The notes: generated by a model from the sequence alone, not told the origin. A DNA stretch of 64,000 bases from Paenibacillus sp. sptzw28 (GCF_019550795.1 NZ_CP080545.1:5561501-5625500), one strand, 5' to 3'. Shown: positions 45,804 through 55,783, numbered from the stretch's first letter. Made by a program: numbers and translations.

Positions 45804-46573
45804 CCGGCATCGGTCAAGAAAGCTTTGATCTGAATCCGTTCTCCTCCGGCTTGTTCGTATTCTGTAATCGGGCATGCAACAAGCTCAAAATCCTTTACTG
45901 GGATCACACTGGGTTCTGACTCTACTATCGCCGCCTGGAAGGTGGCAGATTTCAATGGCCTTCAGGTAAGGAAGAAGTAGTGGCCATTTCCAGCAGGGAG
46001 CTTCGCTGGCTGCTGGACGGACTTTCACTCAGACTGGCTTACTGCATTGCTCTCTTCAATATTGAGCGCGAGCTGAAGGATGATTCGCCAGAAGAACGAT
46101 ATGCCGAACGGAAGAAGTGAAACCTTCCGATCCTGGAGGCTTATTCAGTGTGGCTCAAGCAGCAGCGCTCTCAAATACTGCCGAAGAGTCTGTTTGGACA
46201 AGCGATTGCTTACAGCCTGAATCAGTGGGAGAAATTGACCGCATTCCTGAAGGATGGCCGACTCGAGATCAATAATAAGCGCAGTGAACGCTCGATCAAG
46301 CCGTTCGTGATCGGAAGAAAGAACTGGTTATTTGCGAACACGCCTCGCGGCTCAAAGGCAAGTGCGGCGATCTACAGCGTCATCGAGACGGCGAAGGAAA
46401 ACGGACTTCTTCCGTTTCAATATTTAAAGTACCTATTCGAGCAGCTTCCCCAGCTCCCAGATTCACAAAATCCAGAAGCGCTCGAGTCTTATTTGCCATG
46501 GTCATCTTTGCTTCCGATCACTTGTCGCGTTATGGGATAGTAATGGACTAGTTCGAGGTTATGTGACGCTTAC

Positions 46574-46791
46574 GTCGATAATGCTACACAGTACTGTTCT
46601 GATGCTAGTGACGACATTAGAGCTAATGGTTTTATCTTACGAGTACGTCGTGTTCTGACAAAGGAAGCATCTTCTCCAGTTTTGGGGTGGGTGATGTTCA
46701 ACAGAGATTTTGCGATAACGCTTCGCGATCTGCTTTACCTAGGGGTACCAGTTTATAAACTTGGTTCTTTTAGTTCATTCCTTTTTATTTG
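46574..46791 (+). pseudogene. C-terminal gene fragment, unknown, cut by IS66
   Basis: The frame is open from the IS66 end: NATQYCSDASDDIRANGFIL, then VLGWVMFNRDFAITLRDLLY, to TGA at 46791. The missing start presumably was lost with the IS66 insertion. No family recognised. Confidence 0.4.
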
Positions 46792-46850
46792 AATTCTGAT
46801 AATTTTAATAAGGAACGATTTGGAAACAAACAACACATGGAGGAATGAAA

Positions 46851-48050
46851 GTGAGAAAGATCGGTTTCATGGCAATTACAGTAATGGCTCTATCGTTGGC
46901 AGTACCTCTTACTTCTTTTGCAGCAACAGACTCTAGCCTAGTTCAAGGTGACGTCAGTAACGAATTGGAGCAGATCAGACTTGAAGCCATCAATGATGTA
47001 TTAACGCTTAATGGTAACACAGAAATATCTGCAGGTGACTTATCACAGACATCTATTGAACTCACTAATGATTTGAAAAGTGATTCTGTTAAAGATAATG
47101 TGATTAATGAAGTTGAATCTCTTAAAAACATTGAAATTGTAAAGGTTGTTGCGGATGCCGAAGGGAAAATTAGCGAAGCTATCAGTTCTGTTGAGGGTAA
47201 TGTTGAAGATAGACTAAAATATGTAACGGAAACGTCTGTAGAATCCACTTCTGTTGCAACTTCAATGTCGGCGACTAAACTACCTACATTATTCACATTG
47301 TCTAAACAATTCTCAAGCAAAAGAGCCGTAACACCATTCGTGTTGTTGACTAACTCTAACAATCCGGCTGGATATGAAACAGGGGCGTTTAACAGGCAAA
47401 CTACTCCCGCAAATACAAGTGCTTATACAGGTACTTTTGCAACCAGTGTAATGCTCCCCTCATATGATGCAGCCACAGCTCAGGGGGATGGTGAGTCTGC
47501 ACTTATGTATACAGGTATTGGAAGTTATGTTGAGGCTGGATTCCATTCTTATTCGGGTACTCAAGGAAAAGGATGGTTTCCATACTTTAGAGTAGAACAG
47601 GGTCATACTGATAACACTGGTGATGGTCACACCAACTCGACTCGGGGTTATTATTATGATTTTGGACATCCACAAACAGCAGGACAAGTAATCTCAAGTT
47701 ATAAAGTATACTATAAAACATCTGAGTCAGTTTTAAGAATTCGATTTTTAGTCGGCGGAACAACATTTTATGATATAACAGTTACAGGACAACCGACTAC
47801 GAATGTTAGGGTTAAACGTGTCGTTTCAATTGCAATAAATAATTCGCCAACCTCGACTACTAAATTTAAAACTCCGTTTACCTCGTATGCTAAGTGGTTT
47901 GATTTCAAGTTTCTTAAGAATGATGGAACTGTTGCTGTCTTCCCAAGTGAAGTTACAGGATTAAGTAATGAGACGTGGAGCCATGGTGGAAGTATTGATT
48001 ATATTAAATCTGGCTCTAATCCTGTATCGGAATCGTACAAAATTTATTAA
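46851..48050 (+). CDS. secreted protein, YrpD-like C-terminal domain suspected
   Basis: 399 residues from GTG at 46851 (GGAGG seven bases upstream); the ATG at 46845 almost touches that site. A signal peptide ends near SFAAT. Residues 30-130 are helical and acidic. From about 165 to the end is an all-beta domain (GSYVEAGFHSYSGTQGKGWF, YYYDFGHPQTAGQ, RIRFLVGGTTFYDITVTG) that reminds me of the Bacillus surface protein YrpD; this is a weak guess. It is followed after 20 bases by a second secreted-protein gene, so the two form an operon. Confidence 0.7.
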   Translation: MRKIGFMAITVMALSLAVPLTSFAATDSSLVQGDVSNELEQIRLEAINDVLTLNGNTEISAGDLSQTSIELTNDLKSDSVKDNVINEVESLKNIEIVKVVADAEGKISEAISSVEGNVEDRLKYVTETSVESTSVATSMSATKLPTLFTLSKQFSSKRAVTPFVLLTNSNNPAGYETGAFNRQTTPANTSAYTGTFATSVMLPSYDAATAQGDGESALMYTGIGSYVEAGFHSYSGTQGKGWFPYFRVEQGHTDNTGDGHTNSTRGYYYDFGHPQTAGQVISSYKVYYKTSESVLRIRFLVGGTTFYDITVTGQPTTNVRVKRVVSIAINNSPTSTTKFKTPFTSYAKWFDFKFLKNDGTVAVFPSEVTGLSNETWSHGGSIDYIKSGSNPVSESYKIY

Positions 48051-48070
48051 TTTTTATTGAGGTGAAGATT

Positions 48071-48562
48071 ATGTTTAAAAAAGTAGTGTTTAAAGCATCG
48101 CTTTTAGTCGTTGTAATATCGGCAGTGGCATTATTAACTACAACCGCGTTTGCAGCTGATTCCCCCCGTTTAACAGCTAACGGTGAATCCTACCAACAAA
48201 AAGATTTTACACTCATTAATGGTCATGCTTATGTCAATATTAATGTGCTAACCGATATGATGGGGGCATTAAACGACTGGGGCTATGAAGATAAAGAAAA
48301 GGTGGGATTTATAACTCATTTTTCAGAAGAAGGTAATTCTGACGAATCTATTTACTGGTATAAAAACTCTAAAAAAATTCAAATGATCACCGTTAAAGAA
48401 GGCGTAGAATCCTCGAAGTACAGCACAATGAAAAATTCTACAATTTCAAAAAATAGTCACATTCTACTCCCACTGCGTGATGCTGTAATTGCATTGGGAA
48501 AAACGATTAAATGGGACAGTAAAAAGAAAGAAATTACTGTAACAGGAAAAATCACCTACTAA
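48071..48562 (+). CDS. secreted stalk-domain (copper amine oxidase N-like) protein
   Basis: 163 residues from the ATG at 48071 (TGAGGTGA five bases upstream). The signal peptide is cleaved near AFAAD. One stalk-type domain: ANGESYQQKDFTLINGHAYV, then LPLRDAVIALGKTIKWDSKK, EITVTGKI. Such domains are common in Paenibacillus wall and secreted proteins. The partner may be the preceding gene. The frame is intact, unlike the similar domain at the end of the gene broken at 39967. Confidence 0.75.
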   Translation: MFKKVVFKASLLVVVISAVALLTTTAFAADSPRLTANGESYQQKDFTLINGHAYVNINVLTDMMGALNDWGYEDKEKVGFITHFSEEGNSDESIYWYKNSKKIQMITVKEGVESSKYSTMKNSTISKNSHILLPLRDAVIALGKTIKWDSKKKEITVTGKITY

Positions 48563-48719
48563 ATGAAAAATGCCTGTCGACCGAGAGGTCTAATCTGTAC
48601 CCCATAGTCAAGGACCCTTTAAAAAAGAGCTAAGACTCTTTTAAGAGTTGATTCCCGTACTGTAAACGAGCCCACTGAAGAACTCATGGTTTGGCAGAGA
48701 AGCTAAAGGCACGAAACAA

Positions 48720-48762
48720 AAAAACCAGCATTATTCCCTATTATTGGGAATTATGCTGGTTT
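48720..48762. terminator. strong bidirectional terminator
   Basis: AAAACCAGCATAATTCCC-type arms (one mismatch bulge) pair with GGGAATTATGCTGGTTTT, followed by TTCC. Confidence 0.85.
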
Positions 48763-48779
48763 TTTCCTGTAAATCCAGG

Positions 48780-49040
48780 TCGTTTCTGGTTTCTTACTTC
48801 TAGTGATCTATGAAAATAAAGTTTGGGATCCGTGTAGATTCAACTGTGCCAGTAGATTGGAACCATGGGAACGTTTGTTGGCTTATGATGTCCGACCAAG
48901 GAGAGCTTTTTGTTAAAGTGCACGATAAAATACGGAATAAACGAACAATGGAAGGACACGTCAAGCATTAAAGCTGCAAAATCAAATACACATTGCAGGG
49001 ATTCCTTGCCAGCCTGTAATGTGCTATAAGGGCGAATGTA
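48780..49040. other. no gene recognised
   Basis: Short frames on both strands without ribosome sites or known motifs; probably decayed sequence. Confidence 0.3.
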
Positions 49041-49366
49041 CTTATTGGACGGCAAGAGATGTTGAATACACCATAACTGGGGCTAGCCAAGGAAGGCATA
49101 TCCAGGCTGGATAAGCGAATTCTTCCCAGATGTTCACGCTAGGGAAAGCAGCCGGGCATATGCATAAATGGATGAACACCAACTTATCACCACTTGCAGT
49201 GCACCAAGCTTTCATCGTGAGGCCACTTGTCCTAGGCTGCGATGCGTGCCTGCCAATCTTGTCTTTGTTGTTCTTTGGCATTCATGAGATACCCTCCGTA
49301 ATCAGGCTAATCTCATGATCTCATAGCTAGCCTAGTGGTTGAAGGTGGGAAGAGTTTGACGCTTAC
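49040..49366 (-). mobile_element. IS66 left-end fragment with start of tnpA
   Basis: The end GTAAGCGTCAAACTC lies at 49366 on the minus strand, then GAGGGTATCTCATG and the tnpA start (KNNKDKIGRHASQPR, SGLTMKAWCTAS), similar to the copy at 50083. It breaks after about 30 residues. Confidence 0.75.
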
Positions 49367-50082
49367 AGAGCAATCGTCCGTTCGATTCAGGATCATTTCA
49401 GTGACCACGGTAAAAACTTTGAACCATATATTGCAGAAACCCAAATTATTCCTACCGAAGTCAGTTAGTCCTAACGATGACAGATGATTTCTTTTCTCTT
49501 AAACCATCTGAACAATACAATTATAAAATTTATATACGACAGACTGTAAGAAACTCTAAACATCTGCCGCAGCAAATAACTCCTCGAGATGTTCTGCTCA
49601 ATACGTTTTAAAAATAGGGAGAATACAAGAAGACTTTTTGCAGGTGAGATTAAGACCTGGCGCAATCCCGTAAGTGAGTCGCTTACCGACATGCCAGCGA
49701 ACGACCAAACAATTCTAAATTTATATAGTCTCCCATATGTCGTTTAATACAGGATTCTTCCTTGAGCATCAAACGCTCCTCGGGGCACTCATGCAACGAC
49801 ATATTGTACTCCCCCACCTGGATAAGTTTGTTATCCTGAATTTCGAAAGCTCATGAACTGTAGGTAAGATGCCGTTAGTTGATGGTGATTATTGGATTAA
49901 TTGGAGATGTGGGTTGTCAAATCAAAAATAACGACGTTTTCGAAATTCAGGTTTATACCTCTGCAATATGGTCATCCCGTTGTTTCGACTGGAATACTAT
50001 AAGTATAACCTGTGGCGAGCAAAATAATTATACAAAAGAAATGGCGGCTCTGTTGACTACCATTTCTTTTGCTAATATAAAA
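49367..50082. other. gene scraps between IS66 copies
   Basis: A plus-strand frame AYRAIVRSIQDHFSDHGKNF to PTEVS ends at 49470, cut at its start by the IS66 fragment. A second plus-strand frame from about 49943 (FEIQVYTSAIWSSRCFDWNT, ISITCGEQNNYTKEMAALL) is cut by the IS66 at 50083. Neither is recognised. Confidence 0.4.
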
Positions 50083-50163
50083 GTAAGCGTCAAACTCTCC
50101 ACACCTTCAACTACTAACCTAGCTATGAGATCATGAGATTAACCTGAATACGGAGGGTAACTC

Positions 50164-50505
50164 ATGAATGCCAAAGAACAACGCAGACAAGATTGGCACA
50201 CACGCATCGCAGCCTATCGGGCAAGTGGCCTCACGATGAAAGCTTGGTGCTCCGCAAATCATTGTTCTGTCGAACAATTGAAATATTGGCTGTACAAAAT
50301 AAAGCGTGTATCATCCTCAGCTACTCCAGATCCAAAGACTTCTCCCGTACAGTTTGTACCTCTTGCCACTGTAGATCCACCTGGCAGCGTTTCTCCTGCT
50401 CCTTCTCTAATCCTTCATATCGGTGAAGCCAGTATCGAGCTTCATTCCGGCTTTGACCCCATGCTTTTGCGCGAAGTGATTCACGCGCTTACTTCACCAT
50501 GCTGA
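50164..50505 (+). CDS. tnpA: IS66 TnpA accessory protein
   Basis: 113 residues, GGAGGG site. Helix-turn-helix type: QDWHTRIAAYRASGLTMKAW, CSANHCSVEQLKYWLYK. It overlaps tnpB by seven bases. Confidence 0.9.
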   Translation: MNAKEQRRQDWHTRIAAYRASGLTMKAWCSANHCSVEQLKYWLYKIKRVSSSATPDPKTSPVQFVPLATVDPPGSVSPAPSLILHIGEASIELHSGFDPMLLREVIHALTSPC

Positions 50506-50852
50506 CCTTTCCAAGCAATCAGCGTGTGTTTCTTGCTTGTGGTTCCACCGATCTGCGCAAGTCGATCGACGGACTTGCTGCCATCGTTCAGGAAAGCTTT
50601 GGTCTGAATCCGTTCTACTCCGGCTTATTCGTATTCTGTAACCGGGCATGCAACAAGCTCAAAATTCTATATTGGGATCACAATGGGTTCTGGCTTTACT
50701 ATCGCCGCCTAGAACGTGGCAGATTTCAATGGCCTACAGGCAAGGAAGAAGTAGTAGCCATTTCCAGCAGGGAGCTTCGCTGGCTGCTGGATGGTCTTTC
50801 ACTTAGCCAGCGGCAAGCCCATCCCAAGGTTAATGCCGTTACCGTCATTTAG
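50499..50852 (+). CDS. tnpB: IS66 TnpB (Orf2) accessory protein
   Basis: 117 residues with the IS66 Orf2 signature VFLACGSTDLRKSIDGLAAI, YWDHNGFWLYYRRLERGRF and FQWP. Intact, between tnpA and tnpC. This is the IS66 protein, not the IS200/IS605 TnpB nuclease. Confidence 0.93.
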   Translation: MLTFPSNQRVFLACGSTDLRKSIDGLAAIVQESFGLNPFYSGLFVFCNRACNKLKILYWDHNGFWLYYRRLERGRFQWPTGKEEVVAISSRELRWLLDGLSLSQRQAHPKVNAVTVI

Positions 50853-50922
50853 ACACATCTTTGTAATCATTTCGTCATAGGCCCTTACAGGGATTGGGTT
50901 TTTTCTATCTAATGAGTAAAGT

Positions 50923-52476
50923 ATGGAAAAACATGCAGATACGCCAACCATCGAATCCCTACAACAACAAATCATCGAACTATCGGCCAAGCTCAAATGG
51001 TACGAAGAGCAGTTCCGCTTAGCGCAGAAGAAGCGTTTCGGTGCTTCCAGTGAGCAGACGCATCCGGATCAATTAGAACTCCCGTTGTTCAACGAAGCCG
51101 AAATGATTGCAGCACCTGCTGGTGAAGAGCCGCGGTCTGAACAAATTACCTACGAGCGGCGCAAATCATCCGGCAAGCGAACAGAGGATCTCTCCAAGCT
51201 TCCAGTAGAAACAATCACCTATTCACTGGAGGAAGGCGAGCAAGTATGTGCGTGCTGCGGTGGGTTCCTTCACGAGATGAGTACAGAGACGCGCAATGAA
51301 ATTGCCGTTGTACCGCCACAAGTGAAGGTCATCCGTCACGAGCGAAATGTGTATGCCTGCCGTCATTGTGAACGTGAAGATATTGAAACCCCGATCGTCA
51401 CAGCTGCGATGCCAAAACCTGTTTATCCGGGAAGTTTGGCATCACCGTCGAGCATGGCTTACGTTATGAGCCAGAAATACGTCGACAGCTTGCCGTTATA
51501 CCGGCAAGAGCAGCATTTCGCGCGTCTTGGATACACGTTATCTCGTCAGACGATGGCGAATTGGATGATCTATGGTGCACAGAAATGGCTCATGCCATTG
51601 GTCTCCGTGATGAAAGCTTATCTGCTAAGGCAGGATGTGCTTCATGCAGATGAGACGACACTGCAGGTGCTGCGTGAACCTGGGAAGTCTGCTCAATCGT
51701 CCTCGTATTTGTGGCTGTATCGCACCGGACGCGGTGTAGCGCCGGCGGTCATCTACGATTACCAGAAGACACGTGGCGGCGAGCATCCACAAATCTTCTT
51801 ATCCGGGTTCAAAGGTTACCTGCATGTCGATGGTTATGCGGGCTATCATAAGGTTCCTTGTGTGACTCTTGTGGGGTGCTGGGCACATGCGCGGCGTAAA
51901 TACGATGAAGCGTTGAAAGCAGCCCCGTCAGCGACGAGAGGTAACAAGGATTCGGTAGCTAGTCAAGGACTGGCTTACTGCAATGCTCTCTTCAATATTG
52001 AACGCGAGCTGAAGGATGCTTCGCCAGAAGAACGATATGCCGAGCGAAAGAAGCGAAGCCTTCCGATCCTGGAGGCTTATTCGGTATGGCTCAAGCAACA
52101 GCGCTCTCAAACACTGCCGAAGAGTCTGGTTGGAAAAGCGATTGCTTACAGCCTGAATCAGTGGGAGAAATTGACTGCCTTCCTGAAGGATGGTCGGCTC
52201 GAGATCGATAATAATCGCAGTGAGCGCTCGATCAAGCCATTCGTAATCGGGAGAAAGAACTGGTTATTTGCGAATACGCCTCGCGGCGCGAAGGCAAGTG
52301 CGGCGATCTACAGCGTCATCGAGACGGCGAAGGAAAACGGACTTCTTCCATTTCAATATTTAAAGTACCTGTTCGAGCAGCTTCCGCAGCTTCCGGATTC
52401 ACAAAATCCAGAGGCGCTCGAGCCTTATTTGCCATGGTCATCTATGCTTCCGATTACTTGTCGCGTTATGGGATAG
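50923..52476 (+). CDS. tnpC: IS66 transposase TnpC
   Basis: 517 residues: an N-terminal leucine-rich coiled coil, a zinc-binding CXXC pair region (CACCGG, YACRHCERED), then the DDE core (VLHADETTLQVL, HVDGYAGYHKV, GRLEIDNNRSERSIKPFV). All regions are present, so it is likely active. Confidence 0.93.
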   Translation: MEKHADTPTIESLQQQIIELSAKLKWYEEQFRLAQKKRFGASSEQTHPDQLELPLFNEAEMIAAPAGEEPRSEQITYERRKSSGKRTEDLSKLPVETITYSLEEGEQVCACCGGFLHEMSTETRNEIAVVPPQVKVIRHERNVYACRHCEREDIETPIVTAAMPKPVYPGSLASPSSMAYVMSQKYVDSLPLYRQEQHFARLGYTLSRQTMANWMIYGAQKWLMPLVSVMKAYLLRQDVLHADETTLQVLREPGKSAQSSSYLWLYRTGRGVAPAVIYDYQKTRGGEHPQIFLSGFKGYLHVDGYAGYHKVPCVTLVGCWAHARRKYDEALKAAPSATRGNKDSVASQGLAYCNALFNIERELKDASPEERYAERKKRSLPILEAYSVWLKQQRSQTLPKSLVGKAIAYSLNQWEKLTAFLKDGRLEIDNNRSERSIKPFVIGRKNWLFANTPRGAKASAAIYSVIETAKENGLLPFQYLKYLFEQLPQLPDSQNPEALEPYLPWSSMLPITCRVMG

Positions 52477-52539
52477 TTATCGCAAAACTTTTGGTCTTAG
52501 ATGGAGATGGAGCTAGTTGTACGTGATGGGACGCTTACG

Positions 52540-53702
52540 ATATAACTGCAGCAAAGCTGCACACACATTTACTTACTCTGCTTACGAATAAATTTGAGTT
52601 ATTTAACAAAGTTGTTCAATCTTTCACTTCTATTTTTAATGAGGTTGAACGGGTATCACCGGAAACAATAGATAACCACTCTGTTGTGATTACGAACATA
52701 CAGATCAAGTTTAAAGGTAGGGAGCAAACCATTCCGATTCAAGAATGTGGCAGTGGTTTTTATCATGTATTAATACTTTTGACCCTGATTCATAGTGAAC
52801 AAGATAGCAAAGTGATACTATTTGATGAACCGAATTCATACCTACACCCCTCAGCTGAGAAATCAGTTTACGATTTATCTACGTTACAAAGTAATCATCA
52901 TTTTGTGTTCACATCACACTCGCATATTTTAGTAAATTACCCGTGTGAAAAAAACATTTACCTTGTCAAAAATAAAGAAGGGAGATCAAATTACTTTAAA
53001 ATCCAAGAGGTCGGCCCTATAGTTGAAGAATTAGGGATCCATAACAGTGACTTTGCATTTGCTGATAGGATTATATTTGTTGAAGGTCCAACGGAACGTA
53101 ATGAACTGCCTAAAATACTGGAACACTTCGGCATGCCACAAGTTGGATACAACTACAGTCTAGTCAGTCTAAAGGGTACTGGAGATGAGTTTAAGATAGA
53201 AAAAGCAATGGTTTCCAATGCCAGGGTTTATGATGAACTCTTTAGTTGTATCTCTACTCAACCTATCCCGCATTTATTTTTTATAGACCGGGATGAAAGA
53301 AAATACGATACATTAAAGAAACACTACAACGAAGAACGTATTGTTTTGTTGATGAAACGTGAATTTGAAAATTATTTATTACATCCACAGGCTATTCAGT
53401 TCTTCCTAAAAGAAGTTTTTAACCAGCAAGTAGCTGTTGAGCAAATCGAAGCATTTATTGAACATTGTTTGAAGATGATTACTGATAAAAAATACTTTCC
53501 AGAGGGGCTGATTAGTGATCCAGCCAGTGACATTAAAGGCAGTAAGGTATTAGATGATATGATTAAGAAGTTTGTCAGTGAAGACTATACATACAGTAAA
53601 CCAAAAAACGGTGCATTTTAAGTCGATTGGTTGCTAAAAAACCATCCCGAACAGTTAAAGGAAATTTCAGATCTGCTGAAACCGTTTATTAAAACTGACT
53701 AA
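52540..53702 (+). pseudogene. OLD-family ATPase/TOPRIM nuclease, N-terminus lost to IS66
   Basis: The frame is open from the IS66 end (KLHTHLLTLLTNKFELFNKV). It has the ABC ATPase C-terminal half: CGSGFYHVLILLTLI (signature region), VILFDEPNSYLHPSAEKS (Walker B), FVFTSHSHILVNY, then TOPRIM FVEGPTERNELPKIL and FIDRDERKY. Walker A is missing. A TAA at 53619 interrupts; the frame goes on VDWLLKNHPEQLKEISDLLK to 53702. A shorter product could start at GTG 52686. OLD nucleases, such as GajA, act in phage defence; this copy is dead or reduced. Confidence 0.8.
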
Positions 53703-53720
53703 TTATCCTTATGATTCGCG

Positions 53721-53755
53721 GCGGCAGTCTTCATGTTGAAACTGCCGCTATATTT
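53721..53755 (+). terminator. terminator after OLD remnant
   Basis: GCGGCAGT and ACTGCCGC with a twelve-base loop, then TATATTTTATT. Confidence 0.75.
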
Positions 53756-53762
53756 TATTCGG

Positions 53763-53828
53763 CTACGACCATTGGTCAATGTTGTACACGATTCTAACGA
53801 TGCGGCCAATAACGTTTTCAAGTGACAT
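53763..53828 (-). CDS. very short frame behind a LexA-type promoter
   Basis: MSLENVIGRIVRIVYNIDQW then Ser and stop, 21 residues, with GGAGGG six bases upstream. Probably the start of a gene whose remainder is lost. Confidence 0.35.
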   Translation of the reverse strand: MSLENVIGRIVRIVYNIDQWS

Positions 53829-53860
53829 TTCAATCCCTCCGATTGAGAACGTATGATCTC

Positions 53861-53882
53861 ATTATACACCGAATGTATGTTC
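53861..53882 (-). promoter_or_regulatory. promoter with candidate LexA (DinR) box
   Basis: On the minus strand TATAAT lies at 53866-53861. GAACATACATTC at 53882-53871 has one mismatch to the DinR consensus GAAC-N4-GTTC and would cover the -35 area. Confidence 0.45.
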
Positions 53883-53997
53883 ACTATAGTGGTGCCGACT
53901 TCGCTTTCTTCTGGATCCATACCGTCTCGCCGCAACCACCGTATAGACCTTCGCCTCAAAACGGCCGATCGCCTGCTTGACCATTTCGTGTCCGTTC

Positions 53998-54573
53998 CTA
54001 TCTATAACTTTCTAACAAATCCAATGGGTTCATTTCTCTTGGTTTCCATGAATCCTCAAATATGTAGATGTAGTGGTTCGTCAGTTCATTCCCAAGTTCA
54101 CTTATTAGTCCATAATCGTTCTCAAAATCCTTGTAAACGTTAAAATTATGTAACAACCAATACGCAGGAATATCAGAGAAATTGTATCCACTCGTGATTA
54201 AGTCAATCGTAAATTTCTTATAAAAATCAATGCAGGCTATAACATTTTTATACAAATTATTCCCACTATTCTCAAAGTAATTGGGTAATTGTCTTTCTAT
54301 TGCGTTAAGAATATTTCCGTAAAAGTTACTCTCTGAAATAGATGGAGAGTGCAGAGCCACGCCCAATGCTGATACAGTGTACAACTCCATAAAAGCGAAT
54401 GAGTAATCGTCAGCCACTTCCTTAAAAGCTGGAAACTGCTTACTCAATGTTCCATAATAAAACCCCGAGTAAATATGTGTATAGCGGATTATGGCTTCTA
54501 ATTTTTGGTCGAGGCCTGTTATTTGTGGTTCTACAATCGCTTTCTCTATAACTTTCTTTTTAGAAAAAAACAT
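53998..54573 (-). CDS. unknown soluble protein, 191 aa
   Basis: Starts MFFSKKKVIEKAIVEPQITG. Mostly helical (LDQKLEAIIRYTHIYSGFYY, FMELYTVSALGVAL), no signal or membrane segment, AT-rich codons. The ribosome site is unclear (AGTGGAGGAACC about 10 bases upstream is a candidate). No family recognised. It lies downstream of the PD-(D/E)XK-like gene on the same strand with 170 bases between. Confidence 0.65.
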   Translation of the reverse strand: MFFSKKKVIEKAIVEPQITGLDQKLEAIIRYTHIYSGFYYGTLSKQFPAFKEVADDYSFAFMELYTVSALGVALHSPSISESNFYGNILNAIERQLPNYFENSGNNLYKNVIACIDFYKKFTIDLITSGYNFSDIPAYWLLHNFNVYKDFENDYGLISELGNELTNHYIYIFEDSWKPREMNPLDLLESYR

Positions 54574-54743
54574 ATACTTGGTTCCTCCACTTCTGCTCTT
54601 TTTCGAAATATCAATATGTAAGAAGTATAATCCAAAAGGTGGAACGATCGCTGCAGTACATAAATGGATTCTGTTTCAATGACACGAAATCCAGCATATT
54701 TTGCTTCACACTACGGTCACCTCTTGTGAGCCGGCAGCTGTGG

Positions 54744-55715
54744 TTATTTCATGGCTAACTTCTTTCTTCGATCCTGATAAGCAAAATCAATAATATCCTT
54801 AATCTGCGACATGTCATCAACCAAATCCATGTTTATGTGGACTTCCCTTAGAGCTTTTCGGTGGTTATATTTTTGGTTGCCAATAAACCGAGAGTCCATC
54901 TCAGCCTGCCATTCAAGCGCAGATTGGCTATCGAGCAAATGAGCGATGTAGATCCCTTTTTTGTATTTTGATGACGAAAAAAACTTCGGCGTCTTCTTTC
55001 CGCTGGGCAGCCTCAGTTTATATCCAAAACAATCTCGAATGTCTTCCTCGAAATAAACTTCCGGCAGGGACTTCAGGTAGATGTCGATCTCTTTTATCAC
55101 CCTTTGTATACTAGGGCGATTAATGAAGTCGGCCAATATAAAACTTTCTTCCTTTTCGTACACAAAACCCATATGCTCGCAATAAGACAAGTACTGACCT
55201 AGAAGGAACGCAGTCACATCATTCCAGTTATAAAGGTAACGATCTTGAATCTGCTTCAGGAATGAATGGATTTCCTGCCAGGTGATAAACTTTGGTTCGT
55301 GGATGATCTCGCCTTCTGTAAAGCGAGCTTCGTGGTTTTTAATCTGTGAAAGATCTACTTTCGCACCATCCAGCTTTGCTTCAATCAAGAGACTTACATT
55401 GTTGAGTTGAATCAGTGCATCAGGTATCGAATCCTTCCCCCGATCTGTATAAACTCGTGTTTCGACCGATTCTCGTTTGGCATCACTGATGGCCACCACA
55501 TATCCATACCCCCGAGGTCTAAGGAGTTGCTGCCCAATCTGCAGGTCATAATGTCGGTCCTCTCCAGTGGGATCGAGTTCGGAAATTTTCAATAAAGAAG
55601 AAAGGAACAGGCGGGTCAGACGAGTTTCCGAGTGACGAAGTAAATCGATCAAGGCTTTGGTCGCATTGTTCTCTTTTTCAGAGTAATGATCGAATATAGT
55701 TAGGCTTTTCACCAT
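54744..55715 (-). CDS. PD-(D/E)XK nuclease-like protein
   Basis: 323 residues from the ATG at 55715; an in-frame GTG nine bases earlier is possible. The N-terminus SEKENNATKALIDLLRHSE is typical of a nuclease family with an E..N.ATKAL helix. The core IPDALIQLNNVSLLIEAKLD gives PD-x(n)-(E)xK (Asp in PDA, Glu and Lys in IEAK), followed by SQIKNH. The C-terminal part is DUF-like with IYIAHLLDSQ. It is probably a DNA-cutting or DNA-binding defence protein, judged by fold and neighbourhood. Confidence 0.65.
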   Translation of the reverse strand: MVKSLTIFDHYSEKENNATKALIDLLRHSETRLTRLFLSSLLKISELDPTGEDRHYDLQIGQQLLRPRGYGYVVAISDAKRESVETRVYTDRGKDSIPDALIQLNNVSLLIEAKLDGAKVDLSQIKNHEARFTEGEIIHEPKFITWQEIHSFLKQIQDRYLYNWNDVTAFLLGQYLSYCEHMGFVYEKEESFILADFINRPSIQRVIKEIDIYLKSLPEVYFEEDIRDCFGYKLRLPSGKKTPKFFSSSKYKKGIYIAHLLDSQSALEWQAEMDSRFIGNQKYNHRKALREVHINMDLVDDMSQIKDIIDFAYQDRRKKLAMK

Positions 55716-55783
55716 AATGGACACTCTTTTCGTTAGGTTCTAAGGGATTCGCTTAGAGAACCCCCGTCCACTGTAAGAGATAA

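Larger units (their letters stand above)
43490..46573 (+). mobile_element. IS66 remnant, split by a nested IS21
   Basis: Left piece 43490-43645: the end of tnpA and the start of tnpB (very similar to 50425-50580). Right piece 45804-46573: the rest of tnpB with stops, an internal deletion, the last 130 residues of tnpC (46148-46540) and the right end GTGACGCTTAC at 46563-46573. The left end is lost. Confidence 0.85.
50083..52538 (+). mobile_element. IS66-family element, complete
   Basis: 2456 bases, ends GTAAGCGTCAAACTCT and GATGGGACGCTTAC. All three genes are intact. The flanks ATATAAAA and GATATAAC do not form an exact eight-base duplication, so the site may have been altered. Its right end lies inside an OLD-family gene. 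Confidence 0.9.

Noticed and set aside
50499..50852. IS66 TnpB as an RNA-guided nuclease (IS200/IS605 TnpB)
   Set aside because: Only the name is shared; the 117-residue protein has the IS66 Orf2 motifs and no RuvC.
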